Part shown: in pieces, positions 26,001-35,379 of the stretch
Layout: every line of letters starts with the position of its first letter
Position numbering within the stretch: position 1 is the stretch's first letter
Source of the DNA: Rhizobium etli_C
GTDB lineage: Bacteria; Pseudomonadota; Alphaproteobacteria; Rhizobiales; Rhizobiaceae
Length of the DNA: 64,000 nt
Reading direction: 5' to 3' (one strand)
NCBI RefSeq assembly: GCF_014198605.1
Contig: NZ_JACIHU010000003.1
Notes under the pieces: model-generated
Told to the model about the DNA's origin: nothing
Databases searched by the model: none
Seen by the model: only the letters and a program-made list of their open reading frames with translations
Program-made: the position numbers and the translations under genes

Positions 26001-27832
26001 TGCTCTCGCCGAAAATCCGGCTCGTCGCCGCCTTCGACCACCGCGACATCATCATCGATCCCGATCCCGACATGGAAAAGACGCTGGCAGAACGCCAGCG
26101 GCTCTTCGACCTGCCGCGCTCGAGCTGGCAGGATTTCGACAGAAACGTGCTTTCGAAAGGCGCGATGATCATTTCCCGCGCGGCGAAATCGGTGACGCTG
26201 ACGCCGGAAGCGGTCGCTGCGATCGGCATCGACAAAGCCGTGGCCACGCCGTTTGAGATCATGACGGCGATCCTCAAGAGCCCGGTCGATCTGCTCTGGT
26301 TCGGCGGCATCGGCACCTATGTGAAAGCGCCGTCCGAAACCGATGCCGAGGTCGGCGACCGTGCCAATGACCCGATCCGCATCACCGCGGCGGAGGTGCG
26401 CGCCAAGGTGATCGGCGAAGGCGCAAACCTCGGCGTCACCCAGAAGGGCCGTATCGCCTACGGTCTCAACGGCGGACGCTGCAATTCCGACGCCATCGAC
26501 AACTCGGCCGGCGTCAACACCTCGGACGTCGAGGTCAACATCAAGATTGCGCTGGCGGCCGCCATGCATGACGGGCGGCTGACGCGGGCAAAACGCGACC
26601 AGCTGCTTTCGTCGATGACCGGCGAAGTGGCGGCCCTGGTGCTGCGAAACAACTACCTGCAATCGCTGGCGATCTCGCTGACGGAGCGCAAGGGCACGGC
26701 GAACGGCCTGGAGCTCGGCCGCTTCATGAGCGTGCTCGAGGGGGCCGGTCAGCTGAACCGCAAGGTCGAGACCTTGCCCGACGACCAGACCCTCGCCGAA
26801 CGTTATACGGCCGGCAAGCCGCTGACGCGGCCGGAGATCGGCGTGCTGGTCTCCTATGCCAAGATCGTGCTCTTCGATGCGCTGGCCGCAAGCGATCTGC
26901 CCGACGACCCCTATTTTGCCGCGACGCTGTCGAATTATTTCCCCGTCAAAATGCAGAAGTCGAACGCCGGCGACATCGCCAGCCACCGCCTGCGGCGTGA
27001 AATCGTCGCGACCGTGCTTGCCAACGAAGCGATCAACCGCGGCGGGCCGAGCTTCACCGTCGCCATGATGGACGCGACGGCGGCTTCGGCGCCGGAAGTG
27101 GTGCGCGCTGCAATCGTTGCCCGCGACGGTTTCGATCTCACCCGGCTCTGGGCCGAGACGGATGCACTCGACGGCACGATATCGGGCGAGGTGCAGAACC
27201 GAATCTACGAGGAAATCAGCCACAGCTTTATCGTGCTCACCCGGCTGCTGTTGAAAACCGCCATGACCAAAGCCGATATGGCCGAGGTGATTAGCCGGCT
27301 GCAGGCAGCCCTGAAGAAACTGAGGCCTTCTTTCGCCGAGCAGGCGGCCGGCGATGCTGCGGCACGCCAGGCGGAATATGCCCAGGCAGGTGTGCCGGAA
27401 AAGCTCGCGGCCGAGATCGCCAACCTCCAGAGCTTCGCGCTGGTGCCGGAGATCATGCAGATCGCCGAGCGCACCGGCGAGCCGCTGGTGCGTGCGGCCG
27501 AAAATTATTTCGCAGTGTCGAAGACCTTCCGCATCGCCCGGCTGCTGGCGGCCGGCGGCCGGATCCTCACCTCCGATCACTACGAAAATCTGGCCCTTGC
27601 CCGCAGCATCGACCAGATCGCCAGCGCCCGGCGCGACATCGTCATCTCGGCCCTTTCCGACCACGGCAAGGAGAAGTTGCCTGTCCAGGCCTGGCATGCC
27701 CAGGATCGCGTCCGCATCAACCGCATTGTCGAGGAGCTTTCAAGCCTAAGCGACAGCGGCGATCCCAATCTTGCGCGCATTACCGTTGCTGCAGGTATCC
27801 TGACCGATCTTGCGCGCGACCGGGCGAGGTGA
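23057..27832 (+). CDS. gdhZ: NAD-specific glutamate dehydrogenase, large (180-kDa) type
   Basis: A 1,591-residue NAD-dependent glutamate dehydrogenase of the GDH_2/L-GDH class that deaminates glutamate to 2-oxoglutarate. The catalytic core contains RFGKVARGGLRWSDRAEDYRTEVLGLVKAQQVKNAVIVPVGAKGG near residues 795-835, then the Rossmann region (GVGDMSGDVFGNGMLLS near residue 970). The long N-terminal half carries the ACT-like regulatory segments of the class. ATG 23057 is chosen because GGGAGG stands eight bases upstream; the frame is open back to 22907 but that AT-rich part has no such signal. Single gene. Confidence 0.95.
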   Translation: MAARNNPKREKQIEGARKIAKERGEAHLDPEILFGRASNDDLERYTPEMLALSAVHSAKELAAWNSKTPRVSIDTIGGVAPDGIAVSVLSVTDRNMPFLYESVMGEVTSTHRDLFMAVHPILIMEKGKAPTLYSADQPSDPATRVSHIQLHIAPLNSSQAADLVNRIQTVLEHVRLSVSDWEPMLSKLDGVIAELSANGAGRRKAEHAEAVAFLTWLRDENFTFLGMREYVYSGKGADAKVERDKGTGLGILSNPDVLVLRTGKDAVTTTPEILAFLDGPDFLIVTKANVKSIVHRRAYMDYVGVKRFDAEGNVTGELRIVGLFTSTAYTSLASEIPLLRSKIEKVKEHFGFDPMSHSGRMLDNTLESYPRDDLFQIDTTLLASFAEQINDLADRPRVRVLPRIDHFDRFVSVIVYVPREEYDSIVRERIGTYLKTVYDGRVSAYYPAFPEGGVARVHFIIGRSGGKTPRIPQAKLEQTIREITARWDDRFEALAGPKAPKISVDQAFQDSFTPEETVADLADIGACAAGEPLRIQFYHRQEEQGRILSLKIFHAGGQLALSRRVPLLENLGFNVVSERTFDIGVPVADGQTELVVLHDMELETRNGRDIDLQRYGAALEEAFVAAFAGTIDNDSFNRLILSAGLSARETNVLRAYARYLRQAGIAYSQDYIATTLDKYPDVAAAIFRLFHDTLDPKLPEKARVKKLAELHQAIEAELAEVPSLDDDRILRRYVNIVDATLRTNYFQKNPDGSPKPMLAFKLDPHLVDGLPQPKPFREMFVYGVEVEGVHLRFGKVARGGLRWSDRAEDYRTEVLGLVKAQQVKNAVIVPVGAKGGFYPKKLPAGGSRDEIFNAGREAYKTYIRTLLSITDNISGAEIVPPRDTVRLDGDDPYFVVAADKGTATFSDTANALAQEAGFWLDDAFASGGSAGYDHKKMGITARGAWETVKRHFREMDIDIQTTPFTVAGVGDMSGDVFGNGMLLSPKIRLVAAFDHRDIIIDPDPDMEKTLAERQRLFDLPRSSWQDFDRNVLSKGAMIISRAAKSVTLTPEAVAAIGIDKAVATPFEIMTAILKSPVDLLWFGGIGTYVKAPSETDAEVGDRANDPIRITAAEVRAKVIGEGANLGVTQKGRIAYGLNGGRCNSDAIDNSAGVNTSDVEVNIKIALAAAMHDGRLTRAKRDQLLSSMTGEVAALVLRNNYLQSLAISLTERKGTANGLELGRFMSVLEGAGQLNRKVETLPDDQTLAERYTAGKPLTRPEIGVLVSYAKIVLFDALAASDLPDDPYFAATLSNYFPVKMQKSNAGDIASHRLRREIVATVLANEAINRGGPSFTVAMMDATAASAPEVVRAAIVARDGFDLTRLWAETDALDGTISGEVQNRIYEEISHSFIVLTRLLLKTAMTKADMAEVISRLQAALKKLRPSFAEQAAGDAAARQAEYAQAGVPEKLAAEIANLQSFALVPEIMQIAERTGEPLVRAAENYFAVSKTFRIARLLAAGGRILTSDHYENLALARSIDQIASARRDIVISALSDHGKEKLPVQAWHAQDRVRINRIVEELSSLSDSGDPNLARITVAAGILTDLARDRAR

Positions 27833-27856
27833 GACAGTCCGCCAAAACAGGAGCGG

Positions 27857-29245
27857 ATGTTGAATCGCATAGACTGGACAGGGACGCAGCCGCCGAAAGC
27901 CACGGAGAAGGGCATCTGGGGATGGATGTTCTTCGATTGGGCGGCGCAGCCCTTCTTCACCGTGGTCACCACCTTCATCTTCGGGCCCTATTTCGTTTCG
28001 CGCCTGACCGATGACCCGGTGTCGGCTCAGACGACGTGGAGCAACATGGCGACGATCTCCTCGGTGATCATCGCCCTGCTCTCGCCGGTTCTCGGCTCAA
28101 TCGCCGACCAGTCGGGCGCACGCAAACCCTGGATCGGCTTCTTCGCGATCATCAAGATCGCGAGCCTGTTCGGCCTGTGGTTCGCCGCCCCGGGTTCGCC
28201 TGTCCTCTATCCCGTGATCTTCATGATCCTCGCCTCGATTTCAGCCGAGTTTTCGATCGTCTTCAACGATTCGATGATGCCGCGCCTAGTCGCCAAGCAC
28301 GAGGTCGGCAAGCTTTCCAACACCGCCTGGGGGCTTGGTTATCTCGGCGGCATGATCGTGCTCATTGCCGTCGTCACGCTTCTGGCGGCAAGTCCGGAGA
28401 GCGGCAAGACCGTTCTCGGCCTCGACCCGCTTTTCGGCCTTGATCCCAAGACCGGCCAGGATGCGCGCATCACCGGGCCAATCTCGGCCATCTGGTACCT
28501 GATCTTCATCCTGCCGATGTTCTTCTTCACGCCCGATGTCGGCAGAGGCCTGCCCTTCGGTACCGCCATTCGCGCCGGCCTGCGGGAGTTGAGAAACACG
28601 CTCGGCGAACTCAAAGAGCGGCGCGGCATCCTGAAATTCCTGATTGCCCGCATGATCTATCAGGACGGCGTCAACGGCCTGCTGATCCTCGGCGGCGTTT
28701 TCGCCGCCGGCATGTTCGGCTGGGCGACGATCGAGATCGGCCTCTACGGCATCATCCTCAACGTCGTCGCCATTTTCGGCTGCCTGATCGCCGGCCGAAT
28801 CGACAAGGGCGTCGGTTCGAAGGTAACCGTCGTCATCAGCCTCACCATGCTGCTTCTCGCCACCATCGGCATCATCTCGACCGGGCCGGGCTACACGATG
28901 TTTGGCCTGATGGCGCTGCCGTCGGCCGATTCCGGCGGCCTCTTCGGCACCGCGGCGGAAAAGGCCTATATTCTCTATGGCCTCTTGATCGGGTTCGCCT
29001 TCGGGCCGGTGCAGGCCTCGTCGCGCTCCTATCTCGCCCGCAGCGTCAGCCTGGAGGAAGCCGGCCGCTACTTCGGCATCTACGCGCTTTCAGGGCGCGC
29101 CACGAGTTTCATGGCGACGCTGCTCTTCTCGCTGATGACCTATATCAGCGGATCACCGCGGCTCGGAATGGCGACGCTGATCCTGTTCCTCGCCGGCGGC
29201 CTGCTGCTCCTGATCCGCACGCCATATCCGGCCGAGCGGGCATAG
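27857..29245 (+). CDS. MFS transporter, UMF1/Atg22-like family
   Basis: A 462-residue polytopic membrane protein. WGWMFFDWAAQPFFTVVTTFIFGPYF and LSPVLGSIADQSGARKPWIGFF are hallmarks of the UMF1 (Vacuole effluxer Atg22-like) group, followed by ten or more hydrophobic segments. Fungal Atg22 exports amino acids from vacuoles; the bacterial substrate is unknown. AGGAGCGG precedes the ATG. It begins 24 bases after gdh and may be co-transcribed with it, which would fit an amino-acid link but does not prove it. Confidence 0.88.
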   Translation: MLNRIDWTGTQPPKATEKGIWGWMFFDWAAQPFFTVVTTFIFGPYFVSRLTDDPVSAQTTWSNMATISSVIIALLSPVLGSIADQSGARKPWIGFFAIIKIASLFGLWFAAPGSPVLYPVIFMILASISAEFSIVFNDSMMPRLVAKHEVGKLSNTAWGLGYLGGMIVLIAVVTLLAASPESGKTVLGLDPLFGLDPKTGQDARITGPISAIWYLIFILPMFFFTPDVGRGLPFGTAIRAGLRELRNTLGELKERRGILKFLIARMIYQDGVNGLLILGGVFAAGMFGWATIEIGLYGIILNVVAIFGCLIAGRIDKGVGSKVTVVISLTMLLLATIGIISTGPGYTMFGLMALPSADSGGLFGTAAEKAYILYGLLIGFAFGPVQASSRSYLARSVSLEEAGRYFGIYALSGRATSFMATLLFSLMTYISGSPRLGMATLILFLAGGLLLLIRTPYPAERA

Positions 29246-29275
29246 GAATGCCCGGTCATTTCCGGCACTTCTTCA

Positions 29276-29325
29276 GAGCATGATGCCGAAAAGTGTGAGC
29301 GGTTTTCGGGCGACATCATGCTCTT
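29276..29325. repeat. Rhizobial palindromic repeat (third copy, different subtype)
   Basis: AGAGCATGATG-C-CGAAAA, 10-base centre, TTTTCGG-GCGA-CATCATGCTCT: an imperfect palindrome with 11-bp outer arms. It is related in plan (CATG ends, AAAAGTGTG centre) to the units near leuD. It lies between the convergent UMF1 gene and purH and could double as a transcription terminator. Confidence 0.8.
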
Positions 29326-29354
29326 AGGCCGACCCGGCCTAAAATCATCCTGTT

Positions 29355-30971
29355 CTAGTGGCGGAAGTGACGCATGCCGGTGAAGACCATCGCGACGCCG
29401 TGTTCGTTGGCGGCATCGATGACCTCCTGATCGCGCATCGAGCCGCCCGGCTGGATCACCGCCGTCGCGCCTGCGGCGATCATCGACAGAAGACCGTCGG
29501 CAAACGGCAGAAAGGCTTCGGAGGCAACCGCCGAACCCTTTGTCATCGGAACCGCAAGGCCGAGCGCCTTGGCGGCCTCTTCGGCCTTCAGCGCCGCGAT
29601 GCGGGCCGAATCGACCCGGCTCATCTGGCCGGCGCCGATCCCGGCCGTCTGGCCGTCCTTGGCGTAGACCACGGCATTCGATTTGACATGTTTACCGACC
29701 TTGAAGGCGAACTTCATGTCCTCGAGCTCCTGCGCCGTCGGCGCCCGCTTGGTGACGACCTTCAGCTCCAGATCCTCGACCATGCCGTTGTCGCGGCTCT
29801 GGACCAGCAGGCCGCCGGAGACGGTCTTCGCCGTCAGCCCTGCAACGCGCGGATCGGGCAGGCCGCCGGCCGACAGCAGCCTCAGGTTCGGCTTGCGGGC
29901 GACGATCGCCTTCGCCTCTTCGGTGACGTCAGGGGCGATGATCACCTCGGTGAAGAGCTTGACGATCTCTGCGGCCGTTTCGGCGTCCAATATCTGGTTG
30001 AGCGCGATGATGCCGCCGAAGGCGGAAACGGAATCGCAGGCAAGCGCCCGCTGATAGGCTTCGACCAGGCTCGAACCGGTGGCGACGCCGCAGGGATTGG
30101 CATGTTTGATGATGGCACAGGCCGGCGCCTTTTCCGGCAGAAACTCGGCGACGAGCTCGTAGGCGGCATCGGTGTCGTTGATGTTGTTATAGGAGAGCTG
30201 TTTGCCCTGCAGAAGGACAGCCGTCGAAACACCCGGACGCTTTTCGCCGGTCACATAGAAGGCCGCCTTCTGGTGCGGGTTTTCGCCGTAGCGCATCTCT
30301 TCCTTCAGCACGCCGCTGATGACGCGGTGGCGCGGCGTGTCGATCGACAGCGCCTCGGCAAACCAGTTGGAAATCGCAGCGTCATAAGCCGCGGTGCGGG
30401 CATAGGCCTTGGCGGCCATGCGCTGGCGGAAGGCATAGGCCGTCTTGCCGGCATCGGCCGAAAGCTGCTCCTTGAACTCGGCATAATCGTTGGGATCGGT
30501 CAGAATGGTCACATAGGCGTGGTTCTTGGCCGATGCCCGGATCATCGCCGGGCCGCCAATATCGATGTTCTCGACGGTCGTCGGATAATCGCCGCCGGCC
30601 GCGCGCACCTCTTCGAAGGGATAGAGGTTGATGACGGCGAGATCGATGGCCTCGATGCCATGCTTCTTCATCGCTTCCTGGTGCTCGCTGTCATCACGGA
30701 TCGCCAGCAGGCCGCCATGCACTGTCGGGTGCAGCGTCTTGACGCGTCCATCCATGATCTCCGGAAAACCGGTGATGTCGGAGACATCGGTGACGTCTAG
30801 ACCGGCCGCGGCAATCGCCTTGTAGGTGCCGCCGGTCGACAGCAAGCGCACGCCTCGTTCAGACAAGGCCTGGGCGAGCTCGACGACGCCGGTCTTGTCG
30901 AAGACGGAGAGGAGCGCGGTCTTGATTTCGACCTTGTCCGGGGCGGGGATCTTCTTGGAAATGACGGCCAT
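29355..30971 (-). CDS. purH: Bifunctional AICAR transformylase / IMP cyclohydrolase
   Basis: A 538-residue enzyme for the last two steps of IMP synthesis. The N-terminal IMP cyclohydrolase/MGS-like domain (LLSVFDKTGVVELAQALSERGVRLLSTGGTYKAI) covers about residues 18-170 and the C-terminal transformylase the rest, with the catalytic KHANPCGVA near residue 290 and FGGIIALNQILD. GGAGAAAG precedes the ATG. The heparinase-like gene ends 72 bases upstream on the same strand. Confidence 0.97.
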   Translation of the reverse strand: MAVISKKIPAPDKVEIKTALLSVFDKTGVVELAQALSERGVRLLSTGGTYKAIAAAGLDVTDVSDITGFPEIMDGRVKTLHPTVHGGLLAIRDDSEHQEAMKKHGIEAIDLAVINLYPFEEVRAAGGDYPTTVENIDIGGPAMIRASAKNHAYVTILTDPNDYAEFKEQLSADAGKTAYAFRQRMAAKAYARTAAYDAAISNWFAEALSIDTPRHRVISGVLKEEMRYGENPHQKAAFYVTGEKRPGVSTAVLLQGKQLSYNNINDTDAAYELVAEFLPEKAPACAIIKHANPCGVATGSSLVEAYQRALACDSVSAFGGIIALNQILDAETAAEIVKLFTEVIIAPDVTEEAKAIVARKPNLRLLSAGGLPDPRVAGLTAKTVSGGLLVQSRDNGMVEDLELKVVTKRAPTAQELEDMKFAFKVGKHVKSNAVVYAKDGQTAGIGAGQMSRVDSARIAALKAEEAAKALGLAVPMTKGSAVASEAFLPFADGLLSMIAAGATAVIQPGGSMRDQEVIDAANEHGVAMVFTGMRHFRH

Positions 30972-31042
30972 GAACTTTCTCCGTTCGGCTTCGGTTCTGC
31001 TTGCGCCGCGTTAGCACAGCTTCGCCGCCACGCAAACAGGCG

Positions 31043-32716
31043 CTATCCCTTGCGGGATAAAAACCAGCGGATTTCCGTCTTCTCGGCAAGATCGAAGTCG
31101 ATCTCGATCTGGTCCGAGCCACAAATGCCGGAGCTGTCGGCAAAGAAAATGTCCTCGGAAATCAGCACTTCATTGCCGGGGGCGGAAAACAACCAGCTTT
31201 CGCCGTCCGGCGCCGTCAGCAGCACTGACTCCCCCTCACTCTGCTGCAGGACGATCGAAGGATGGACGTGAAAACGGGCGACAGCCTTCACCGGCTCGTC
31301 AATCTCATATCCTTCACGGACGACAAGCCGGTCGCGGCCGGTCACGATCGTGCCCGCCGCATTGAGCGTGATTTCACGCTCGTGCAGCACACCGAAGGCT
31401 CGCACATAACCGTCATGGCTGAGCTTGATGCCGTCGCGTCCATCCTCCGTTTCGGCACGCTCGACGGTGACGGTCCTGACCGGTTCGGTAATCGCGTGGT
31501 TGAGGAAGGGCGAGAGCGAAAAGCGGCTGGACGACGTGTCGTTGAGGATGACGGTCGAATGCGCCGCGGTGGTGCGCGCCATCTGGACATAGCGGTGCCC
31601 GGCAAATTTCGGCGAGCCGGAATTGACGATGAAGCGATGGCGGCCGGACGACATCTCGAAGGAGAGGGTGCCGGCATGCGCACTGCGCAACGCGCCTCCC
31701 GAAGGCGGCGTGCCGGTATCGGCAATGATGATTGTCTTGCCCCCGGCAAGCCGTTGATAGCGCGACTGCGGCAAAGCCTTGAACGGCTGACCGGCGGTCT
31801 CGTCATATCTGAGCACCGACATCAGTTCATTGGCGAGCGTCGACGTCGCGCCGTTGAAAAGCGCCAGATCCCCATCCTGATGGCGAAAGAACCGCAAGGC
31901 CGGATACATGCGGTCGATGCCGGAGATCAGCTTCTGCGGCAGATCATGGCCGAGATTGACATAGGTCTGGCGCAACGGCAGCAGATCGAGCAGCAGCTCC
32001 AGCCCGGCGCGCGGATTGCGCGAGACATGGCCGCCATCCGGAAGAATCTGGCTATCGAATTCGCGGTCGAGCGCCTGGGCCGCCCGTTTGAGCGTGGAGG
32101 CGCGGGTCGGCATGGCGACCGACGCCATGGCGAGCGCAATACGCAGGCGAAACAGCTCAAGACCGCCGAGCGTATAGGGTGCCATGCGATGCAGGAACCT
32201 GACCTGAAACGCCAGCGACTTCATGAACCGGCGATAGAAACCGCGGTCGGCATTCTGCAGCACGACCGGCGAATGCGACAGCCAGGCGATGACGCGCTGG
32301 GCAGTGACGTCGGTCTCCCAGGCAATTCCTTCCATGCGGCCGGCATGAACGGAAAGCCAGCTGTCGACGATGGCGCGGGCGGCGGCCGAGTTGCGTTCGC
32401 TCTTGTGCGCCCGCATGTGCCGCAGCCAGCCGAAGCTGTGAAGGCGGGTGGCGAAGGGGCGCGAGGGCAGGGTGAAGGTAAAGGGCGATTTGCCGTTCGT
32501 CTCCAGCATCCGCCCGGCCAGGAGAAACCGTCCGTTGAGAATTTCGTCGGCCACATGCGGATCGATGCCGCGCAGATCGGTCGGCGCGACGATCAGACGT
32601 TCGGGCACTTTGATCGAATGGCGAAAGAGCTTCAGGCGCAGCAGCGCGACGCGGCGCAAGGCGCGCCGCCAAGCTTCCCGAACATACATGCTCGCAAAAC
32701 GCCGACCGGACTGCAT
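31043..32716 (-). CDS. Heparinase II/III family protein
   Basis: A 557-residue protein with an N-terminal alpha-barrel-like region (RLHSFGWLRHMRAHKSER, IAWETDVTAQRVIAWLSHSP) and the beta-sandwich heparinase II/III C-terminal domain (SFEMSSGRHRFIVNSGSPKFAGHRYVQMARTTAAHSTVILNDTSSSRF). Secreted members are polysaccharide lyases; this one has no signal peptide, so either it acts in the cytoplasm or exports by another route. This gene lies next to purH and rsmB in the same direction. An alternative ATG is at 32689. Activity is unproven. Confidence 0.85.
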   Translation of the reverse strand: MQSGRRFASMYVREAWRRALRRVALLRLKLFRHSIKVPERLIVAPTDLRGIDPHVADEILNGRFLLAGRMLETNGKSPFTFTLPSRPFATRLHSFGWLRHMRAHKSERNSAAARAIVDSWLSVHAGRMEGIAWETDVTAQRVIAWLSHSPVVLQNADRGFYRRFMKSLAFQVRFLHRMAPYTLGGLELFRLRIALAMASVAMPTRASTLKRAAQALDREFDSQILPDGGHVSRNPRAGLELLLDLLPLRQTYVNLGHDLPQKLISGIDRMYPALRFFRHQDGDLALFNGATSTLANELMSVLRYDETAGQPFKALPQSRYQRLAGGKTIIIADTGTPPSGGALRSAHAGTLSFEMSSGRHRFIVNSGSPKFAGHRYVQMARTTAAHSTVILNDTSSSRFSLSPFLNHAITEPVRTVTVERAETEDGRDGIKLSHDGYVRAFGVLHEREITLNAAGTIVTGRDRLVVREGYEIDEPVKAVARFHVHPSIVLQQSEGESVLLTAPDGESWLFSAPGNEVLISEDIFFADSSGICGSDQIEIDFDLAEKTEIRWFLSRKG

Positions 32717-32921
32717 ATTCTATTGTCTATTGACCCTCGTGGTTAAGAATAGGTGAAAAGCGGCCGATTTCATCGCCCACAATGAATTAATTTGTGACAA
32801 AGTTCGAATATACGCAAACTACTGCATTTCAGTTGAGATCATTCGACGGTTCACAACGCACCGTGGCGATCACGCGAGGATTTCAAATCCCCGCATGCTT
32901 TGCTCCGACCTTTGAGGTTGG

Positions 32922-34322
32922 TCAGCCCGCTCGCCGCAGCACGCCCGCGTAAAAGCCGTCGAGGCCGGAGGCGATGCCCTCAGGCATTTTCAGCATGGTC
33001 GGAAGCGTGCGGAATTCGCCGAGCGGCGTGATCGCTGCCTCAAGGCCGGGCCAGTCGCCCGCGCTGATCGGAACGCGCTCGATCGCGCCGGTATCGGAAA
33101 GAACACGGGCGACAACCTCCTCGCCCTCGGCGGGATCGAGCGAGCAATTTGAAAACACCAGCATGCCGCCGGGCGTCAGCAAGGTCAGCGCATGACGCAG
33201 CAGCCGCTCCTGCAACACCGCCAGCCTGGCGATATCCTCCGGCCCCTTGGTCCACAGCACATCGGGGTGCCGGCGCGTCGTGCCGGTGGAAGAGCAGGGG
33301 GCGTCGAGCAGGATCGCATCGAAGCCTTTTGGCGGCTTGAATGTCGTCAGATCTGCCGCCACCGTTTCCGCCGTCAGGCCGAGCCGATCGAGATTCGACC
33401 GCAGCCGTCTTAGCCGGCTTTCCGACTGATCGAGTGCGGTGACCGCGCCGCCGGCAAGGATGAGCTGCGCCGTCTTGCCGCCCGGCGCGGCACAAAGATC
33501 GGCGGCACGTTTTCCCGAGAGATCGCCGAAAAGCCTGGCCGGAATGCTTGCCGCCGCATCCTGCACCCACCAGGCGCCCTCATCGAAGCCCTCGAGCGAC
33601 GGAATGCCGCCGTCGAAGGCGGCGAGCCGCACACCGCCCGTCGGCAGCACAACGCCGTTCAACCTCTTTGCCCAGCCGTCGGCGTCGGATTTGACGGTCA
33701 GATCGATTGCCGCCGGCTCGAGCTGCGATTGCGAGATCGCCAGCGCCGCGTCGCGGCCATAGGCCTTTTCCAGCCGTGCAAGGAACCAGGACGGCATCGG
33801 CGCGACCTTGCCGATCTCCGCCAGCACCTCGTCCTTTTCGCGGCCGAGTCGGCGCAGGACGGCGTTGACCAGCTTGGCGAAACGGCGATTGCGCGGATCC
33901 TGATTGGCCTGTTCGACGGCAAGATCGACGGCCGAATGATCGGGCACGTCGAGATAGAGAATCTGTGCCGCGCCGATTGCCAGAACATGATGCAGAGCCC
34001 GCGCACCCTCCGGCAGCGGCGATTCCAGCAGCGAGGCGATCGCCGCATCGATGCGCGGCAGATGGCGCAGCGTCGTGTTCAGAATGGCGCGGACAAGCGC
34101 CCGGTCGCTTTCGCCGAGCGCCTTATAGGCAGGATTGCCATGTTCGTGATCGAGAGCGCCGTCGAGCGGCAGCTTGCGGTCGACGACGGCGGCAAGAATT
34201 TTTGCGGCCGCGGCCCGGGCCTGCAGGCCGGGCTTGGCCGGCGCCGATCGGCCGGCTGGTCGGTCGGTGGAAGGTTTCTGTATACGGAATGGCTTTCTCG
34301 TGCCGTCTGAATTCAAGACCAC
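32922..34322 (-). CDS. rsmB: 16S rRNA (cytosine-C5) methyltransferase, RsmB/Sun type
   Basis: A 466-residue NusB-like plus SAM-methyltransferase fusion that makes m5C967-type modification of 16S rRNA. The NusB-like part spans about residues 35-170; the SAM site is LCAAPGGKTAQL. The two catalytic cysteines are in DAPCSSTGTTRRHPD near residue 341 and FSNCSLDPAEGEE near residue 391. The predicted start is GTG 34322 with AGAGG upstream. It overlaps the htpX stop region by ten bases, so the two are coupled. Confidence 0.92.
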   Translation of the reverse strand: MVLNSDGTRKPFRIQKPSTDRPAGRSAPAKPGLQARAAAAKILAAVVDRKLPLDGALDHEHGNPAYKALGESDRALVRAILNTTLRHLPRIDAAIASLLESPLPEGARALHHVLAIGAAQILYLDVPDHSAVDLAVEQANQDPRNRRFAKLVNAVLRRLGREKDEVLAEIGKVAPMPSWFLARLEKAYGRDAALAISQSQLEPAAIDLTVKSDADGWAKRLNGVVLPTGGVRLAAFDGGIPSLEGFDEGAWWVQDAAASIPARLFGDLSGKRAADLCAAPGGKTAQLILAGGAVTALDQSESRLRRLRSNLDRLGLTAETVAADLTTFKPPKGFDAILLDAPCSSTGTTRRHPDVLWTKGPEDIARLAVLQERLLRHALTLLTPGGMLVFSNCSLDPAEGEEVVARVLSDTGAIERVPISAGDWPGLEAAITPLGEFRTLPTMLKMPEGIASGLDGFYAGVLRRAG

Positions 34323-35269
34323 GGACCTCTTGGCGGTTGCGAACCACCGCGACCCGTATTCGGAACAGAGCGCGATTTGCGCGTCGGATTAACAGCACGA
34401 ACCGATCCCGTCGAGACATTCATGCCGCTTTGCGCCATCTCCTGCAGCGCGGCAATGCGGTTTCCCGTGTCTGGATGCGTAGAAAACAGATTGTCCATGC
34501 GCTCGCCGGAGAGCGGATTGATGATGAACATGTGCGCCGTCGCCGGATTGCGCTCGGCATCCTCGTTCGGCACATGGGCGGCACCGCGGGCGATCTTGCC
34601 GAGCGCCGACGCGAGCCAGAGCGGATTGCCGCAGATTTCGGCGCCGCGGCGGTCGGCCGAATATTCGCGCGTGCGGCTGATCGCCATCTGCACCAGCATG
34701 GCGGCGAGCGGCGCCACGATCATCGCGACGAGGACACCGACGAAACCGAGCGGATTGTTGTTGTTGTCGCGATTGCCGCCGAAGAAGAACGCGAAATTGC
34801 CGAGCATCGAGATCGCCCCGGCAAGCGTTGCCGTGATCGTCATCGTCAGCGTGTCGCGGTTCTGAATATGGGCAAGCTCATGCGCCATCACGCCGGCGAC
34901 CTCCTCAGGAGACAGTGCCTGGAGCAGGCCCGTCGAGGCGGCGACGGCGGCATTTTCGGGATTGCGGCCGGTGGCGAAGGCATTCGGCTGCGGGCTGTCG
35001 TAGAGATAGACCTTCGGCATCGGCAGGCCGGCATTGCGAGCGAGATCGCGGATGATCGCGAAAAATTCCGGCGCATTGCGCTCGTCGACCTGCTGGGCGC
35101 GATAGGCCGAAAGCACCATGCGATCGGAATTCCAGTAGGAGAAGAAGTTCATGCCGGCGGCAACGAGGAATGCGATCATCATGCCGGCCCGACCGCCGAT
35201 CAGGAAGCCGACAAACATGAAGAGCGCCGTCATGAAGGCAAGCAACATGGCAGTGCGAATGAGGTTCAT
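34313..35269 (-). CDS. htpX: Protease HtpX homologue
   Basis: Membrane-bound M48 zinc protease, 318 residues, for quality control of inner-membrane proteins. Two N-terminal TM helices (TAMLLAFMTALFMFVGFLI; MIAFLVAAGMNFFSYW), HExxH as HELAH near residue 129 and the third zinc ligand in RTREYSADRRG are all present. ATG 35269 has GGAGA upstream and replaces the longer frame from 35302. The C-terminus has an unusual basic, Arg/Pro-rich tail. Usually heat- or envelope-stress-controlled; no such box is visible. Confidence 0.94.
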   Translation of the reverse strand: MNLIRTAMLLAFMTALFMFVGFLIGGRAGMMIAFLVAAGMNFFSYWNSDRMVLSAYRAQQVDERNAPEFFAIIRDLARNAGLPMPKVYLYDSPQPNAFATGRNPENAAVAASTGLLQALSPEEVAGVMAHELAHIQNRDTLTMTITATLAGAISMLGNFAFFFGGNRDNNNNPLGFVGVLVAMIVAPLAAMLVQMAISRTREYSADRRGAEICGNPLWLASALGKIARGAAHVPNEDAERNPATAHMFIINPLSGERMDNLFSTHPDTGNRIAALQEMAQSGMNVSTGSVRAVNPTRKSRSVPNTGRGGSQPPRGPWS

Positions 35270-35379
35270 TGCGAATCTCCAACTCCGATTTCGGCGCCGC
35301 AAGCTTTCAATCCCGTCGCCGGCGCATTATGATTTGGTTATTCACCAGCCATTTTCAATGTTTTTCGGCAGGAGAAGCC

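Noticed and set aside
25277..27697. An 806-codon open frame opposite gdh
   Set aside because: Same antisense-shadow effect; the forward frame is a clear GDH.
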